A DNA stretch of 64,000 nt from an uncultured Clostridia bacterium (GTDB lineage Bacteria > Bacillota > Clostridia > UMGS1810), in assembly GCA_934500705.1 (NCBI GenBank), contig CAKSTI010000003.1:1-64000 (forward strand). Direction: 5' to 3'. A program made the translations under genes and the position numbers. The notes beneath the pieces are model-generated. The model ran no database searches. It had not been told where the DNA came from and saw nothing but the letters and a program-made list of their open reading frames with translations. Within the stretch, counting starts at the first letter, position 1; every line of letters begins with the position of its first letter. Below, one piece after another: positions 8,857-18,515 of this stretch.

Positions 8857-9576
8857 ATGGCAATATTTACTATGTCGGATTTACATTTATCACTCGGCGT
8901 TGACAAGCCTATGGAAGTTTTCGGAAGTGCGTGGGATAACTATATGGAGCGCATACGTCTTAACTGGAATGAGGTTGTCGGTGAAGGCGACGTTGTTTTT
9001 ATCGGCGGCGACATCTCCTGGGCGATGCGGCTTTCGGAGTGTTACAAGGATTTTGAATATCTCAATGCGCTAAACGGCGCCAAGGTCTTGCTCAAAGGCA
9101 ATCACGACTATTGGTGGGAGAGCGTTTCAAAGATGAATAAATATCTTGACGAAAACGGCTTTCATACAATGAGCTTTTTGCAGAACAATGCGTTTTTGGC
9201 AGACGACGTGCTCGTATGCGGCAGCAGAGGGTGGCTTCTGCCGGGTGACGGTTCCTTTTCGGAGGACGACAACAAGATTTACCAAAGGGAACTGCAAAGG
9301 CTGGAACTTTCGTTTTCCGACGGCGAAAGACTCTTGAAAGAAAGCGGCAGAGAGGTAAGAAAAAGAGTGTGCCTGCTCCACTATCCGCCGTTTACCAGGA
9401 GAGGGGAGGCAGACGAGGGGCTTGCGTCCGTAATGGAGAAGTATGCGGTTACCGACTGCATATACGGTCATCTCCACGCCAGGGCGGCAAGGTGTGCCCG
9501 TGAGGGAACGCTTAGCACTGTTACGTTTAAACTCGTGTCGGCGGACTATATGGATTTTTGCCCGTACAGGTTGTAA
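8857..9576 (+). CDS. Calcineurin-like metallophosphoesterase
   Basis: A 239-residue cytosolic phosphoesterase with the complete binuclear-metal signature: SDLHLS (D-x-H) near residue 8, GGDISW near 51, GNHDYWW near 82, a histidine in LLHYPPF, and GHLHA near 206. The family covers phosphodiesterases and protein phosphatases; this short bacterial type is usually of unknown substrate. It is monocistronic with its own promoter and a GGGGTGA ribosome site, and no terminator is evident before tig. Confidence 0.85.
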   Translation: MAIFTMSDLHLSLGVDKPMEVFGSAWDNYMERIRLNWNEVVGEGDVVFIGGDISWAMRLSECYKDFEYLNALNGAKVLLKGNHDYWWESVSKMNKYLDENGFHTMSFLQNNAFLADDVLVCGSRGWLLPGDGSFSEDDNKIYQRELQRLELSFSDGERLLKESGREVRKRVCLLHYPPFTRRGEADEGLASVMEKYAVTDCIYGHLHARAARCAREGTLSTVTFKLVSADYMDFCPYRL

Positions 9577-9609
9577 TTATTTTTATAAATCAAATTTTTC
9601 ATAAAACTA

Positions 9610-9638
9610 TGGTAATTTTTTGAAAAGTTTGGTATAAT
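9610..9638 (+). promoter_or_regulatory. Extended -10 promoter of tig-clpP-clpX
   Basis: TGGTATAAT extended -10 (TATAAT at 9633-9638) with weak TGGTAA at 9610-9615, 17-bp spacing. No CtsR- or HrcA-type operator is evident. Confidence 0.5.
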
Positions 9639-9680
9639 ATATAGCTAATGGAAATTTATTAACAGGGGGAACCTAAACAA

Positions 9681-11000
9681 ATGAAATTACTTAAAAATGA
9701 AACTATTGACAAAAATCGTGTAAAACTTACGATTGAAATTGACAAAGACGCTTTCGCTGACGCTGTTATGAAAGCGTATAAGAAAAACGTTAAGAAAATT
9801 GCCATTCCTGGATTTAGAAAGGGCAAAGCTCCCAAGGCTATTATCGAAAGATACTACGGCGAGGGTGTTTTCTATGAAGATGCAGTCAACTTTGTATGCC
9901 CCGACGCATATGAGTTTGCGGTAAAAGAGGCAGACATCGAGCCGGTAGACAGACCGGAGATTGACATTGAAACAATAGGCGAGGGCAAAGACCTTGTCAT
10001 CACCGCAGAAGTTACCGTAAAGCCGGAGGTTGAACTCGGCGATTATATGGGCGTTTCCGCAGAGAAAAAGAATTACAGAACAAAGGTTGCTGACGTTGAC
10101 GCACAGATTAAGGCGGCTCAGGACAAAAATGCCCGTATGATAGACATTGACGACAGAGCCGTTAAAAAGGGCGACTTTACCGTTATTGATTTTGAAGGCT
10201 TTGTAGACGGCGTTCCGTTTGAAGGCGGCAAAGCAACCGACCACAGCCTTGAAATCGGCAGCGGTCAGTTTATCCCCGGTTTTGAGGACCAGCTTATCGG
10301 TGCAAAAATCGGTGAGGAAAAAGAAATCAACGTTACATTCCCTGAGGAATACCACGCAGAGGAACTCAAAGGAAAGCCGGCAGTATTCAAGGTAACCGTT
10401 AAGAGCATACAGCAGAAGGAACTGCCGGAGCTTAACGACGATTTTGCAAAGGACGTCAGCGAGTTTGACACATTTGATGAGTATAAGCAGGACGTTAAGG
10501 CAAAACTTGACAAGGCAAATGCAGATAAGACCGCAGCAGAGTTTGAGGGCAACGTAATAAAGGTTGTAACCGACGCCGCTAAGGTTGACATTCCGCAGTG
10601 TATGATAGATGCAAAGATTGAGGATTTGATAAGAGATTTCGGTTACAGACTTTCGTCGCAGGGCCTCAGCCTTGACCAGTATATGAAGTACACCGGTGCA
10701 ACTGTCGATACGTTTAAAGAGCAGTTTAAGGACCAGGCGGCAGAGCAGGTTAAGACCGCCCTTGTTCTCGGCGAGATTGCAAAGAAAGAAAACGTTGAAG
10801 TAACCGACGAAGACGTGGAAAACGAGTTTAAGCGTATGGCAGAAATGTACGGTATGGAAGTGGATAAACTCAAAGAATATATCAAAGACGGCGAAAAAGA
10901 CAGCCTCAAAGAGGAACTTAAAATAAAGAAAGCCGTTGACAAGATAGTCGGTGCGGCAAAGGTAAAGAGAGCCGCAAAGAAGAAGGAGGAGAACGAATAA
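9681..11000 (+). CDS. tig: Trigger factor chaperone
   Basis: A 439-residue ribosome-bound chaperone. The N-terminal domain has the ribosome-docking signature GFRKGKAPKAIIERYYG near residues 43-59. The central FKBP-type prolyl isomerase domain spans about 150-240 (GDFTVIDFEGFVDG, GSGQFIPGFEDQLIG). The C-terminal part is the helical substrate cradle, ending in a lysine-rich tail. It binds near the exit tunnel and shields nascent chains. The stop is followed 2 bp later by clpP, forming the classical tig-clpP-clpX order; the clpP ribosome site lies inside the tig 3' end. Confidence 0.96.
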   Translation: MKLLKNETIDKNRVKLTIEIDKDAFADAVMKAYKKNVKKIAIPGFRKGKAPKAIIERYYGEGVFYEDAVNFVCPDAYEFAVKEADIEPVDRPEIDIETIGEGKDLVITAEVTVKPEVELGDYMGVSAEKKNYRTKVADVDAQIKAAQDKNARMIDIDDRAVKKGDFTVIDFEGFVDGVPFEGGKATDHSLEIGSGQFIPGFEDQLIGAKIGEEKEINVTFPEEYHAEELKGKPAVFKVTVKSIQQKELPELNDDFAKDVSEFDTFDEYKQDVKAKLDKANADKTAAEFEGNVIKVVTDAAKVDIPQCMIDAKIEDLIRDFGYRLSSQGLSLDQYMKYTGATVDTFKEQFKDQAAEQVKTALVLGEIAKKENVEVTDEDVENEFKRMAEMYGMEVDKLKEYIKDGEKDSLKEELKIKKAVDKIVGAAKVKRAAKKKEENE

Positions 11001-11001
11001 T

Positions 11002-11586
11002 ATGAGTTTGGTACCTATGGTTGTCGAGCAGACTAACAGGGGAGAGCGTTCGTATGACATTTATTCAAGATTGCTCAAAGACAGAATAATATTTTTGAGC
11101 GAGGAAGTAAATGACGTTACTGCGAGCCTTGTTGTGGCACAGATGTTGTTTTTGGAGGGCGAGGACCCCGACAAGGATATTAATTTGTATATAAACAGCC
11201 CCGGCGGCGTAATTACTGCCGGTATGGCAATTTACGATACGATGCAGTACATCAAGTGTGATGTTTCCACAATTTGCATCGGTATGGCGGCTTCTATGGG
11301 TGCGTTTTTGCTTGCTTCCGGTGCTCCGGGCAAGAGATTTGCACTGCCGAACAGCGAGATTATGATACATCAGCCTCTCGGCGGTATGCAGGGACAGGCA
11401 ACGGATATTAAAATCCACGCCGACCGCATCATCAAAACCAAGGAAACTTTGAATAAAATTCTCAGTGAGAGAACCGGAAAACCCTATGAGCAGATTTGCC
11501 GTGACACCGAGCGTGACAACTTTATGACGGCAATTCAGGCAAAGGAATACGGTCTGGTTGATGAAGTTATAGAAAAGAGAAAATAA
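11002..11586 (+). CDS. clpP: ATP-dependent Clp protease proteolytic subunit
   Basis: A 194-residue serine protease, full family length. The catalytic serine is in MAASMGAFLL near residue 97, the histidine in MIHQPLGG near 122, and the aspartate near 171 in the C-terminal part. The N-terminal LKDRIIFLSEEVND region forms the axial pore loops. Fourteen copies form the chamber that degrades proteins fed by ClpX, encoded 23 bp downstream. AAGGAGGAGAACG at the tig end is its ribosome site. Confidence 0.97.
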   Translation: MSLVPMVVEQTNRGERSYDIYSRLLKDRIIFLSEEVNDVTASLVVAQMLFLEGEDPDKDINLYINSPGGVITAGMAIYDTMQYIKCDVSTICIGMAASMGAFLLASGAPGKRFALPNSEIMIHQPLGGMQGQATDIKIHADRIIKTKETLNKILSERTGKPYEQICRDTERDNFMTAIQAKEYGLVDEVIEKRK

Positions 11587-11609
11587 TTATCTTCGGGGTG
11601 TTTCATTAA

Positions 11610-12875
11610 ATGAGCGATAAGCATACTATTGCGTGCTCCTTCTGCGGCAGAACGGAGGATATGGTTGCCAAAATGATTGCCGGTCCAAACGGCAGGGCGT
11701 ATATATGCAGTGACTGCGTAGACATTTGCAACGATATTTTAGACCGTGAGCTTGGCTCCTTTGAGCAGGAGGAAGTTGAAAAAATAGAAAATCTTCCAAA
11801 ACCTGTTGACATTAAGAGTATACTCGATATGTACGTCATAGGTCAGGAAGGTCCTAAAAAAAGTCTTGCGGTTGCCGTGTATAACCACTACAAGAGAATT
11901 AATAACATCGACAGCGGCGATGACGTAGAGCTTGGAAAGAGCAATATTCTTATGCTCGGCCCCACAGGTTCGGGAAAGACCTTGCTTGCTCAGACGCTTG
12001 CAAAGATTATTGACGTACCGTTTGCCATTGCCGACGCCACCTCGCTTACCGAGGCAGGCTATGTGGGCGAGGACGTGGAAAACATTCTCTTAAAGCTCAT
12101 TCAGGCGGCAGACTACAACGTTGAGAGAGCACAGCGTGGAATTATATATATCGATGAGATAGATAAAATCGCAAGGAAGTCCGAAAACCCGTCAATTACA
12201 AGAGATGTAAGCGGCGAGGGTGTTCAGCAGGCACTGCTTAAAATTCTGGAAGGTACGGTTGCCTCCGTTCCTCCGCAGGGCGGCAGAAAGCACCCGCACC
12301 AGGAGTTTATACAGATAGACACTACAAACGTGCTCTTTATCTGCGGCGGCGCTTTCGACGGACTCGAAAAAATCATAGAACAGCGCATCGGCAAAAAATC
12401 TCTCGGTTTCGGTGCGGAGGTTGCCTCCAAAAAGCAGAGAGATACGGGCAAACTGCTGGGTAAGATGCAGCCGCAGGATTTGCTCAAATTCGGACTTATA
12501 CCCGAATTTGTCGGCAGACTGTCAGTTACCGTAACACTTGACAGCTTAGACCGTGACGCACTTGTCAGAATACTCACCGAGCCTAAAAACGCACTTGTAA
12601 AACAGTACGAAAAGCTCCTTGAAATGGACGGCGTTAAGCTGGAATTTGACGATGCGTCAATAGAGGCAATAGCCGAAAAGGCGATTTCACGCAAGACCGG
12701 CGCAAGGGGACTGCGCTCCATTATGGAGGAAATAATGAACGACGTTATGTACAGCGCACCTTCAAAAAGCGATTTGCGCAAGTGCATCATAACCAAGGAA
12801 TGTGTTACCGACGGCGCAAAACCGAAACTGATAACACGGGCTAAGGTACGGATTAGCGAAAAAACAGGTTCATAA
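11610..12875 (+). CDS. clpX: ATP-dependent Clp protease ATP-binding subunit
   Basis: A 421-residue AAA+ unfoldase. The N-terminal C4 zinc-binding domain (CSFCGR...CSDCVDIC, residues 9-38) is intact. Walker A is GPTGSGKTLLAQ, Walker B IIYIDEIDKI, and sensor 2 lies in KTGARGLRS near 370. The pore loop is GYVG, and the IGF-type loop that docks on ClpP reads IGKKSLGFG. It unfolds tagged substrates and passes them to ClpP. The ribosome site GGGGTG precedes the ATG. A strong hairpin follows the stop. Confidence 0.97.
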   Translation: MSDKHTIACSFCGRTEDMVAKMIAGPNGRAYICSDCVDICNDILDRELGSFEQEEVEKIENLPKPVDIKSILDMYVIGQEGPKKSLAVAVYNHYKRINNIDSGDDVELGKSNILMLGPTGSGKTLLAQTLAKIIDVPFAIADATSLTEAGYVGEDVENILLKLIQAADYNVERAQRGIIYIDEIDKIARKSENPSITRDVSGEGVQQALLKILEGTVASVPPQGGRKHPHQEFIQIDTTNVLFICGGAFDGLEKIIEQRIGKKSLGFGAEVASKKQRDTGKLLGKMQPQDLLKFGLIPEFVGRLSVTVTLDSLDRDALVRILTEPKNALVKQYEKLLEMDGVKLEFDDASIEAIAEKAISRKTGARGLRSIMEEIMNDVMYSAPSKSDLRKCIITKECVTDGAKPKLITRAKVRISEKTGS

Positions 12876-12882
12876 GTCTTAA

Positions 12883-12910
12883 ATGGGCTGCGGCAAATGC
12901 CGCAGCCCAT
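12883..12910 (+). other. Perfect hairpin after clpX without a U-run
   Basis: A 12-bp perfect GC-rich stem (12883-12894 with 12899-12910) and loop AAAT. It lacks a following T-tract, so it is more likely an mRNA-stabilising or attenuating hairpin between clpX and the radical SAM gene than a full terminator. Confidence 0.6.
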
Positions 12911-12929
12911 CTTGAATAAGGGTGATTTT

Positions 12930-13967
12930 ATGAAAGACAGAATTTATCATATACCTATTTTCGTTCCGCATTGCGGCTGCCCTCACGATTGCGTCTTTTG
13001 CAACCAAAGGCACATAACGGGTCACGTCGGCGAGGTTCGCTCAAAGGACGTTGCCGAGATTGCGGACAGTTACTTAAAAACAATGAATACCGACGGGGAT
13101 TGCCGTATTGAAATTGCATTTTTCGGCGGCAGTTTTACCGGCATTGATTTTGAAAGGCAGACCGAGCTGTTGCAGACGGCATATGAGTATTTAGAGGACG
13201 GCAGAGTGCAGGGAATACGGTGTTCCACACGTCCCGACTGCATCGACCGCAAAATTCTTGATAATTTAAAAAGGTACGGCGTAACGTGCATCGAACTCGG
13301 CGTTCAGTCGGCAGACAGCGATGTTTTAAGGCTCAGCCGGCGTGGACACAGTTTTCAGGACGTGGTCAAGGCGTCCGCACTCATAAAGGAGTACGGCATC
13401 CCTCTCGGACTTCAAATGATGATGGGGCTGCCGGGAGATACATTTGAAAAAACGGTTTCCACGGCCGAAAAAATAATTGCCTTAAATCCCGATTGCGTGA
13501 GAATATATCCCACTTTGGTGGTTGAGGATACGCACCTATATGATATGTATAAAAGCGGAGAGTACAAACCTCTCACCGTAGAGGACGCAACGGAGCAGCT
13601 CAGCGTGATTATTCCGATGTTTGTGCGAGAAAATATAGACATAATACGTGTCGGACTTCAAACGACCGACGAGATTAATTCGTCAACCGTGTACGGCCCG
13701 TATCACCCGGCATTAAAGGAACTTGCTCTCGGCAGAATATTTCAAAAGGCAATTTTGTCGGAGATTAAAGAACCGTTTCCGCCCGTAATCGAGGTTTTGT
13801 GCAACTCATCTGAGATTTCTGCCGTGTCGGGACACAAAAAGTGCAATAAAAAGAAAATAAAAGAGATAACCGGCGCAGAACTCAGAGTTATCGGCGATGC
13901 GGGTCTGCGGTGCGGAGAGATAAAAATTTGCGGCAAAATTGTTGATATTTATGCCGGAATGTGTTAA
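12930..13967 (+). CDS. Elp3-like radical SAM protein
   Basis: A 345-residue radical SAM enzyme. The 4Fe-4S motif is CGCPHDCVFCNQ near residues 13-24 (C-x3-C-x2-C), followed by FFGGSFTG, ELGVQSADSDVLRLSRRGH and GLQMMMGLPGD, the TIM-barrel strands of the Elp3/coproporphyrinogen-oxidase branch. It has no visible GNAT acetyltransferase domain, unlike true Elp3. ATG at 12930 follows AAGGGTGA; a frame opening at 12897 lies inside the hairpin and is rejected. It sits directly before smc, where Clostridia often have such a gene. The reaction is unknown; tRNA wobble modification is a guess from Elp3. Confidence 0.8.
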   Translation: MKDRIYHIPIFVPHCGCPHDCVFCNQRHITGHVGEVRSKDVAEIADSYLKTMNTDGDCRIEIAFFGGSFTGIDFERQTELLQTAYEYLEDGRVQGIRCSTRPDCIDRKILDNLKRYGVTCIELGVQSADSDVLRLSRRGHSFQDVVKASALIKEYGIPLGLQMMMGLPGDTFEKTVSTAEKIIALNPDCVRIYPTLVVEDTHLYDMYKSGEYKPLTVEDATEQLSVIIPMFVRENIDIIRVGLQTTDEINSSTVYGPYHPALKELALGRIFQKAILSEIKEPFPPVIEVLCNSSEISAVSGHKKCNKKKIKEITGAELRVIGDAGLRCGEIKICGKIVDIYAGMC

Positions 13968-13970
13968 AAT
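13942..13970 (+). promoter_or_regulatory. Probable smc-ftsY promoter
   Basis: TTGATA (13942-13947), 17-bp spacer, TAAAAT (13965-13970), overlapping the 3' end of the radical SAM gene, 46 bp before the smc start. Confidence 0.5.
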
Positions 13971-14015
13971 TACAGTTGTGTTTTGTAATGCAAACATATT
14001 TTATGAGGTGTTTTT

Positions 14016-17000
14016 GTGTACTTAAAGAGAATTAAAATGCAGGGGTTTAAATCCTTTGCCGATAAAATTGACTTGGAGTTCGGCAGCGGAATAACTACCA
14101 TTGTCGGTCCGAACGGCAGCGGCAAGAGCAACGTTTCCGACGCTATCCGCTGGGTTCTGGGCGAGCAGAGTGCAAAGAGTCTGCGTGGAAGTAAAATGGA
14201 GGATGTAATCTTTGCCGGAACGCAGAAAAGAAGTCCGCTCGGTTTTGCTCAGGTTTCCATAACTCTTGACAACTCCGACGAGATGTTTAACGTTGACAAA
14301 AAGGAGCTTACCGTAACACGCCGTGTCGCAAGGAGCGGTGAGAGCGATTTTTACATAAACAATACTCCGTGCCGACTTAAAGATATCCACGAACTTTTTA
14401 TGGATACGGGCCTCGGCAGAGAGGGGTACTCCGTAATCGGACAGGGAAAGATTGACCAAATTCTATCGTCCAAAGCGGAGGAAAGGCGCCATATATTTGA
14501 GGAGGCGTCCGGAATTACCAAGTATAAATACCGCAAAAGCGAGTCGGAGAAAAAGCTCCTCCAAACGGACGAAAACCTTGTGAGAATAAAGGATATTCTC
14601 GTTTCTTTGGAGGAACGTGTCGAGCCGCTGCACAGACAGTCGGAAAAGGCTAAAAAGTTTCTTGACTTGCGTGAAGTGCTAAAAGGTCTTGACATAAACA
14701 TTGCCATAAGGAATATCGACCGCCAGAGGGAAAACCTCGCCGACGGTCGGAGAAAGTTTAAAGATACATTCAAACAGCTCAATGACGAAAAACTGCGCCT
14801 TGACCTCATAAGCGAGCAGATTTCGTCCAAAACCGACCGCCTCAGCGAGGTCAACGACGAGATAAGCAGACTGAAAGAACAGTCCTTTGCCCTCGAAAAG
14901 GAAAACGAGAATTTGAGGGGCAGAATAGGGCTTTTGCAAAATGACATAAAAAACAACTCCGACAACGCCGCAAGGTGGAAGTCAGACGTTTCCGTGATTG
15001 AGGAAAAAATAAACATCACCGATAAAAACATCGAGTCCTATAACAAAATAATAGAGCAAAAGAAAAAGGAAAAGCAGGCGCTTGAAGAAAAACTCAAAGA
15101 TTGCGACTGCGCAATAGAAAAATTAAACGCCGAAATTGATGAAAAAACCGCAGAGTCGGACAAGCATAAAGGCGATATAGTGACGCTTTTGGAGGAAATA
15201 TCGTCGTTTAAAGCACGCCTTTCCGGTTTTAACGTGCTCATTAAAAACTTTGACAGCCGAAAAAGCGCCCTTGCCGGCGAACTTGCCCAAAAGAAAGAGC
15301 AGATAGAAAAAAATGCCGAAAAAATGGGCGAACTTACGGCACAGCTTGAACAAAACGATGCCGAAAACAAAGGCGCACGGGACGAAATACTCTCACTCAA
15401 AGACGAGTATTTCAAAACACGCTCCGAGCTTGATACGGCTAAAAAAATGCAGAACGAAAAGGTTACAAAGCTCAACGATATGCTCTCCAAAATGAGCGTA
15501 CTCGAAGATTTGGAAAAGGGGCTTGACGGCTACTCCAAGGGCGTTAAAAGCGTTTTAAACTCAAAAACTCCCGGAATACACGGCCTTGTTTCAAAGATTG
15601 TAAAGGTGCGTGACGAGTACGTGACCGCCATAGAAATTGCCCTCGGAAATATGGTTCAGAACATCATCGTTTCCGACGAGGAGTGCGCCAAAAAGTGCAT
15701 TGAGCACCTTGCCAAAACCAAGGGCGGCAGGGCAACGTTTCTGCCGATTACGTCTGTTGACGGCGAGATTATGAAAAATCCCCCCGACGGCGAGCGTGGT
15801 TACATAGGCATTGCAAGCGAGCTTGTAGAGTACGATGAGCAGTACAGGGGCGTTTTTGCCTCGCTCCTCGGCAGAGTTGCCGTTGTCGACAACATAGACA
15901 ACGCAGTCAAAATTGCTAAAAAAAATAAATATAAGTTTAAAATAGTTACCCTTGACGGTCAGCTGATTAATGCCGGCGGTTCAATAACGGGCGGAAGTTT
16001 TAACAAAAATCAGAGCCTTATCGGCCGTTCAAAGGAGATAGAGCATCTGCGCTCGCAGACGAAAGAGCTTAAAAAAGTTGTGGACGATAACGACGACTTT
16101 ATCGACGAGTTAAAGGGCACAATTAATAAAATGGCGGACAGAAAAGAGGCACTTGAAGAAAAAATCAGAAAGTGCGAGCACGAGAGAGTCCGCCTCGACT
16201 CCGAGTACGCAAACGCAAACCGTGTTTCCGAGGAACTCAAACGCTCGGTTATGACCATAACGAATGAAAACGGCGAAATTGTAAAAAATATTGCCGACGT
16301 GGAAAAACAGGCAAAGACGTTTAATGAAAAAATCGTTGAAAATGAGGATAAAATAAGACAGGCAAGAGCATCTGCCGATGGCTTTAAGGACGAGGTTGAC
16401 CTGCTGTGCGAAAAGCGTGACGAAATGCAGAACTCCGTCCTTTCCGACAGAATTGCCTTCAATGCGGCGGATAAAGACATTGAGTCGGCAAATGCGAGCA
16501 TATATTCAATGAGCGCAAACAAAAACAGCCTTAATATGGAGCTTTCCGCAAAGAACAGCGATATTAAAAACATTGATTTGTTAAACGATAAACTCACAGC
16601 CGATATAGACGGAATAAATGCGCAGATAGAGAATAATAACGGTATTATGGAGGAAATATCAAAGAAGGTTTCCGACACGCAAAAAGGCTACGAGAGCGAC
16701 ACCGAAAAACTCAAAAACATTCAGAATTCGCTCAAAGAGCAAAACGATACCATATACCTTCTCCAACAGGAAACCGCACGCCTTGAAGCAAAAAATGCCA
16801 AATTTGAGTCGGACATCGAGGCTCTCATAAACAGACTGTGGGACGAGTACGAGTTGACGTATAACACCGCACTCGAATATAAAAAAGCCGACTTTGATAT
16901 GAACGGCGGTCAAAAGCAGGCGCAGTCCATACGTGCGCAGATAAAGCAGCTCGGCAACATAAACGTTGATGCCATAGAGGAATACAAAGAGGTTAAGGAA

Positions 17001-17561
17001 AAGTTCGACTTTTTGAGCAATCAGAAAAAGGACCTTGACGAAACCAAGGCAAGACTCGAAAAAATCATTACCGATATGCAGAGCGTAATGACCGAGCAGT
17101 TTACCAAGAATTTTGAAATAATCCGTACCCGGTTTAACGAGGTGTTCCACGAGCTTTTCGGCGGCGGAGCCGGCAGACTTACACTCACCGAGCCGGATAA
17201 CGTGCTCGAAAGCGGAATTGAGATAGAGGTTCAGCCTCCGGGCAAAAAACTGCAAAATATGATGGCGCTCTCCGGCGGAGAAAAGGCGCTCTCTGCAATA
17301 GCACTGCTGTTTTCGGTTCTCGAAGTGCGCCCCACACCGTTTTGCATATTAGACGAGGTTGAGGCGGCTCTCGATGACAACAACGTCTACCGATTTGCCG
17401 ATTATATAAAAAAATATTCGCAGAAAACGCAGTTTATCGTGGTAACCCACCGCCGTGGTACAATGGAGGCGGCAGACATAATGTACGGTATAACAATGCA
17501 GGAAAAGGGCGTTTCAAAGCTCTTGAAACTCAAATTTGAAGATTTGGAGGACTACAAATAA
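14016..17561 (+). CDS. smc: Chromosome segregation protein SMC
   Basis: An 1181-residue condensin ATPase, normal length. Walker A is GPNGSGKSNVSDAIRWVLGE near residue 32, then a long coiled coil. The hinge lies about 510-640 (GIHGLVSKIVKVRDEY, ALGNMVQNIIV, NAGGSITGGS), followed by a second coiled coil. The ABC signature is ALSGGEKALSAIALLFS near 1088 and Walker B is PFCILDEVEAALDD. Dimers with ScpA/ScpB compact and organise DNA near the origin. GTG at 14016 follows GAGGTG. The stop overlaps the ftsY start by one base. Confidence 0.97.
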   Translation: MYLKRIKMQGFKSFADKIDLEFGSGITTIVGPNGSGKSNVSDAIRWVLGEQSAKSLRGSKMEDVIFAGTQKRSPLGFAQVSITLDNSDEMFNVDKKELTVTRRVARSGESDFYINNTPCRLKDIHELFMDTGLGREGYSVIGQGKIDQILSSKAEERRHIFEEASGITKYKYRKSESEKKLLQTDENLVRIKDILVSLEERVEPLHRQSEKAKKFLDLREVLKGLDINIAIRNIDRQRENLADGRRKFKDTFKQLNDEKLRLDLISEQISSKTDRLSEVNDEISRLKEQSFALEKENENLRGRIGLLQNDIKNNSDNAARWKSDVSVIEEKINITDKNIESYNKIIEQKKKEKQALEEKLKDCDCAIEKLNAEIDEKTAESDKHKGDIVTLLEEISSFKARLSGFNVLIKNFDSRKSALAGELAQKKEQIEKNAEKMGELTAQLEQNDAENKGARDEILSLKDEYFKTRSELDTAKKMQNEKVTKLNDMLSKMSVLEDLEKGLDGYSKGVKSVLNSKTPGIHGLVSKIVKVRDEYVTAIEIALGNMVQNIIVSDEECAKKCIEHLAKTKGGRATFLPITSVDGEIMKNPPDGERGYIGIASELVEYDEQYRGVFASLLGRVAVVDNIDNAVKIAKKNKYKFKIVTLDGQLINAGGSITGGSFNKNQSLIGRSKEIEHLRSQTKELKKVVDDNDDFIDELKGTINKMADRKEALEEKIRKCEHERVRLDSEYANANRVSEELKRSVMTITNENGEIVKNIADVEKQAKTFNEKIVENEDKIRQARASADGFKDEVDLLCEKRDEMQNSVLSDRIAFNAADKDIESANASIYSMSANKNSLNMELSAKNSDIKNIDLLNDKLTADIDGINAQIENNNGIMEEISKKVSDTQKGYESDTEKLKNIQNSLKEQNDTIYLLQQETARLEAKNAKFESDIEALINRLWDEYELTYNTALEYKKADFDMNGGQKQAQSIRAQIKQLGNINVDAIEEYKEVKEKFDFLSNQKKDLDETKARLEKIITDMQSVMTEQFTKNFEIIRTRFNEVFHELFGGGAGRLTLTEPDNVLESGIEIEVQPPGKKLQNMMALSGGEKALSAIALLFSVLEVRPTPFCILDEVEAALDDNNVYRFADYIKKYSQKTQFIVVTHRRGTMEAADIMYGITMQEKGVSKLLKLKFEDLEDYK

Positions 17562-18514
17562 TGTCGGAGGAAGTAAAGGAGAAAAAAGGCTTTTTTGCAA
17601 GACTCAAACAAGGCCTTAATAAAACGAGGGACGCACTTAACGAAAAGGTTGACAGCGTCTTAAAGGTTTTTAAAAAAATTGACGAGGAGCTTTACGAGGA
17701 GCTCGAAGAAGCGCTCATCACCGCCGATGTCGGCGTTGAAACGTCAATGTATATCATAGAGGAACTCAGAGGGCGAGTAAAGGAAAAGCATCTCACCGAG
17801 GCAGAACAGGTAAAGGGAGAAATAGCCGAAGTTATGGCGCAGATTTTGACCGATTGCGACAATAAAATCATTACCGAAACAACCCCGTCCGTAATTCTGG
17901 TAATTGGCGTAAACGGCGTGGGAAAAACCACATCAATAGGCAAAATGGCGGCAAAGTACATCGCCGAGGGCAAAAAGGTTATCCTCGGTGCGGCAGATAC
18001 TTTCAGAGCCGCCGCCATAGACCAGCTTAAAATCTGGGCGGAGCGCACCGGTGCGGACATCGTGTGCCACGACGAAGGCTCCGACCCGGCGTCTGTCGTG
18101 TTTGACACAATAGCCGCCGCCAAGTCAAGGAATGCCGATATTGCAATCATTGACACCGCCGGCAGACTGCATAACAAGAAAAACCTTATGGACGAACTTT
18201 CCAAAATTTCACGGATTGTGGAGAGAGAACTCCCCGGCTGTTCCAAGGAAGTTTTGCTCGTTCTCGATGCCACCACGGGTCAGAACGCCGTAAACCAGGC
18301 ACAGCTTTTCAGCGAGAGCACACCGATTACAGGCATAATATTAACCAAACTTGACGGCAGTGCAAAGGGCGGCATAGTCCTTGCAATATCCCACGAACAC
18401 AAAATACCCGTAAAACTTGTCGGCGTGGGAGAGGGCGTTGACGACCTTCAAGACTTTGACGCAGAGAGTTTCTCAAAGGCAATGATAGGCGGAGACGAAC
18501 CGCAGGGGGAATAA
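17561..18514 (+). CDS. ftsY: Signal recognition particle receptor FtsY
   Basis: A 317-residue SRP-receptor GTPase. It has a short charged N-terminus (MSEEVKEKKGFFARLKQGLN, amphipathic), the N helical bundle, then the G domain: GVNGVGKTTSIGKMA (G1), DTFRAAAIDQLKIWAER, DTAGRLHNKKNLMDEL (G3), TKLDGSAKGG (G4) and GVGEGVDDLQDF. It docks SRP-ribosome complexes to the membrane. The SRP RNA partner is at 55457. It is translationally coupled to smc, the standard Firmicute arrangement. Confidence 0.96.
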   Translation: MSEEVKEKKGFFARLKQGLNKTRDALNEKVDSVLKVFKKIDEELYEELEEALITADVGVETSMYIIEELRGRVKEKHLTEAEQVKGEIAEVMAQILTDCDNKIITETTPSVILVIGVNGVGKTTSIGKMAAKYIAEGKKVILGAADTFRAAAIDQLKIWAERTGADIVCHDEGSDPASVVFDTIAAAKSRNADIAIIDTAGRLHNKKNLMDELSKISRIVERELPGCSKEVLLVLDATTGQNAVNQAQLFSESTPITGIILTKLDGSAKGGIVLAISHEHKIPVKLVGVGEGVDDLQDFDAESFSKAMIGGDEPQGE

Positions 18515-18515
18515 A

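Noticed and set aside
9687..11060. A 457-residue open frame antisense to tig
   Set aside because: It is the mirror of a strongly biased trigger-factor gene, is rich in Cys, Leu and Phe, has no ribosome site, and overlaps an unmistakable gene on the other strand.
12883..12910. Full terminator after clpX
   Set aside because: The stem is perfect but no T-run follows, and the next gene begins only 20 bases later with its own ribosome site; listed as a hairpin instead.
14351..17255. Several 150-225 residue antisense frames inside smc
   Set aside because: Serine- and leucine-rich shadow translations of the coiled-coil codons; no start signals or family resemblance.
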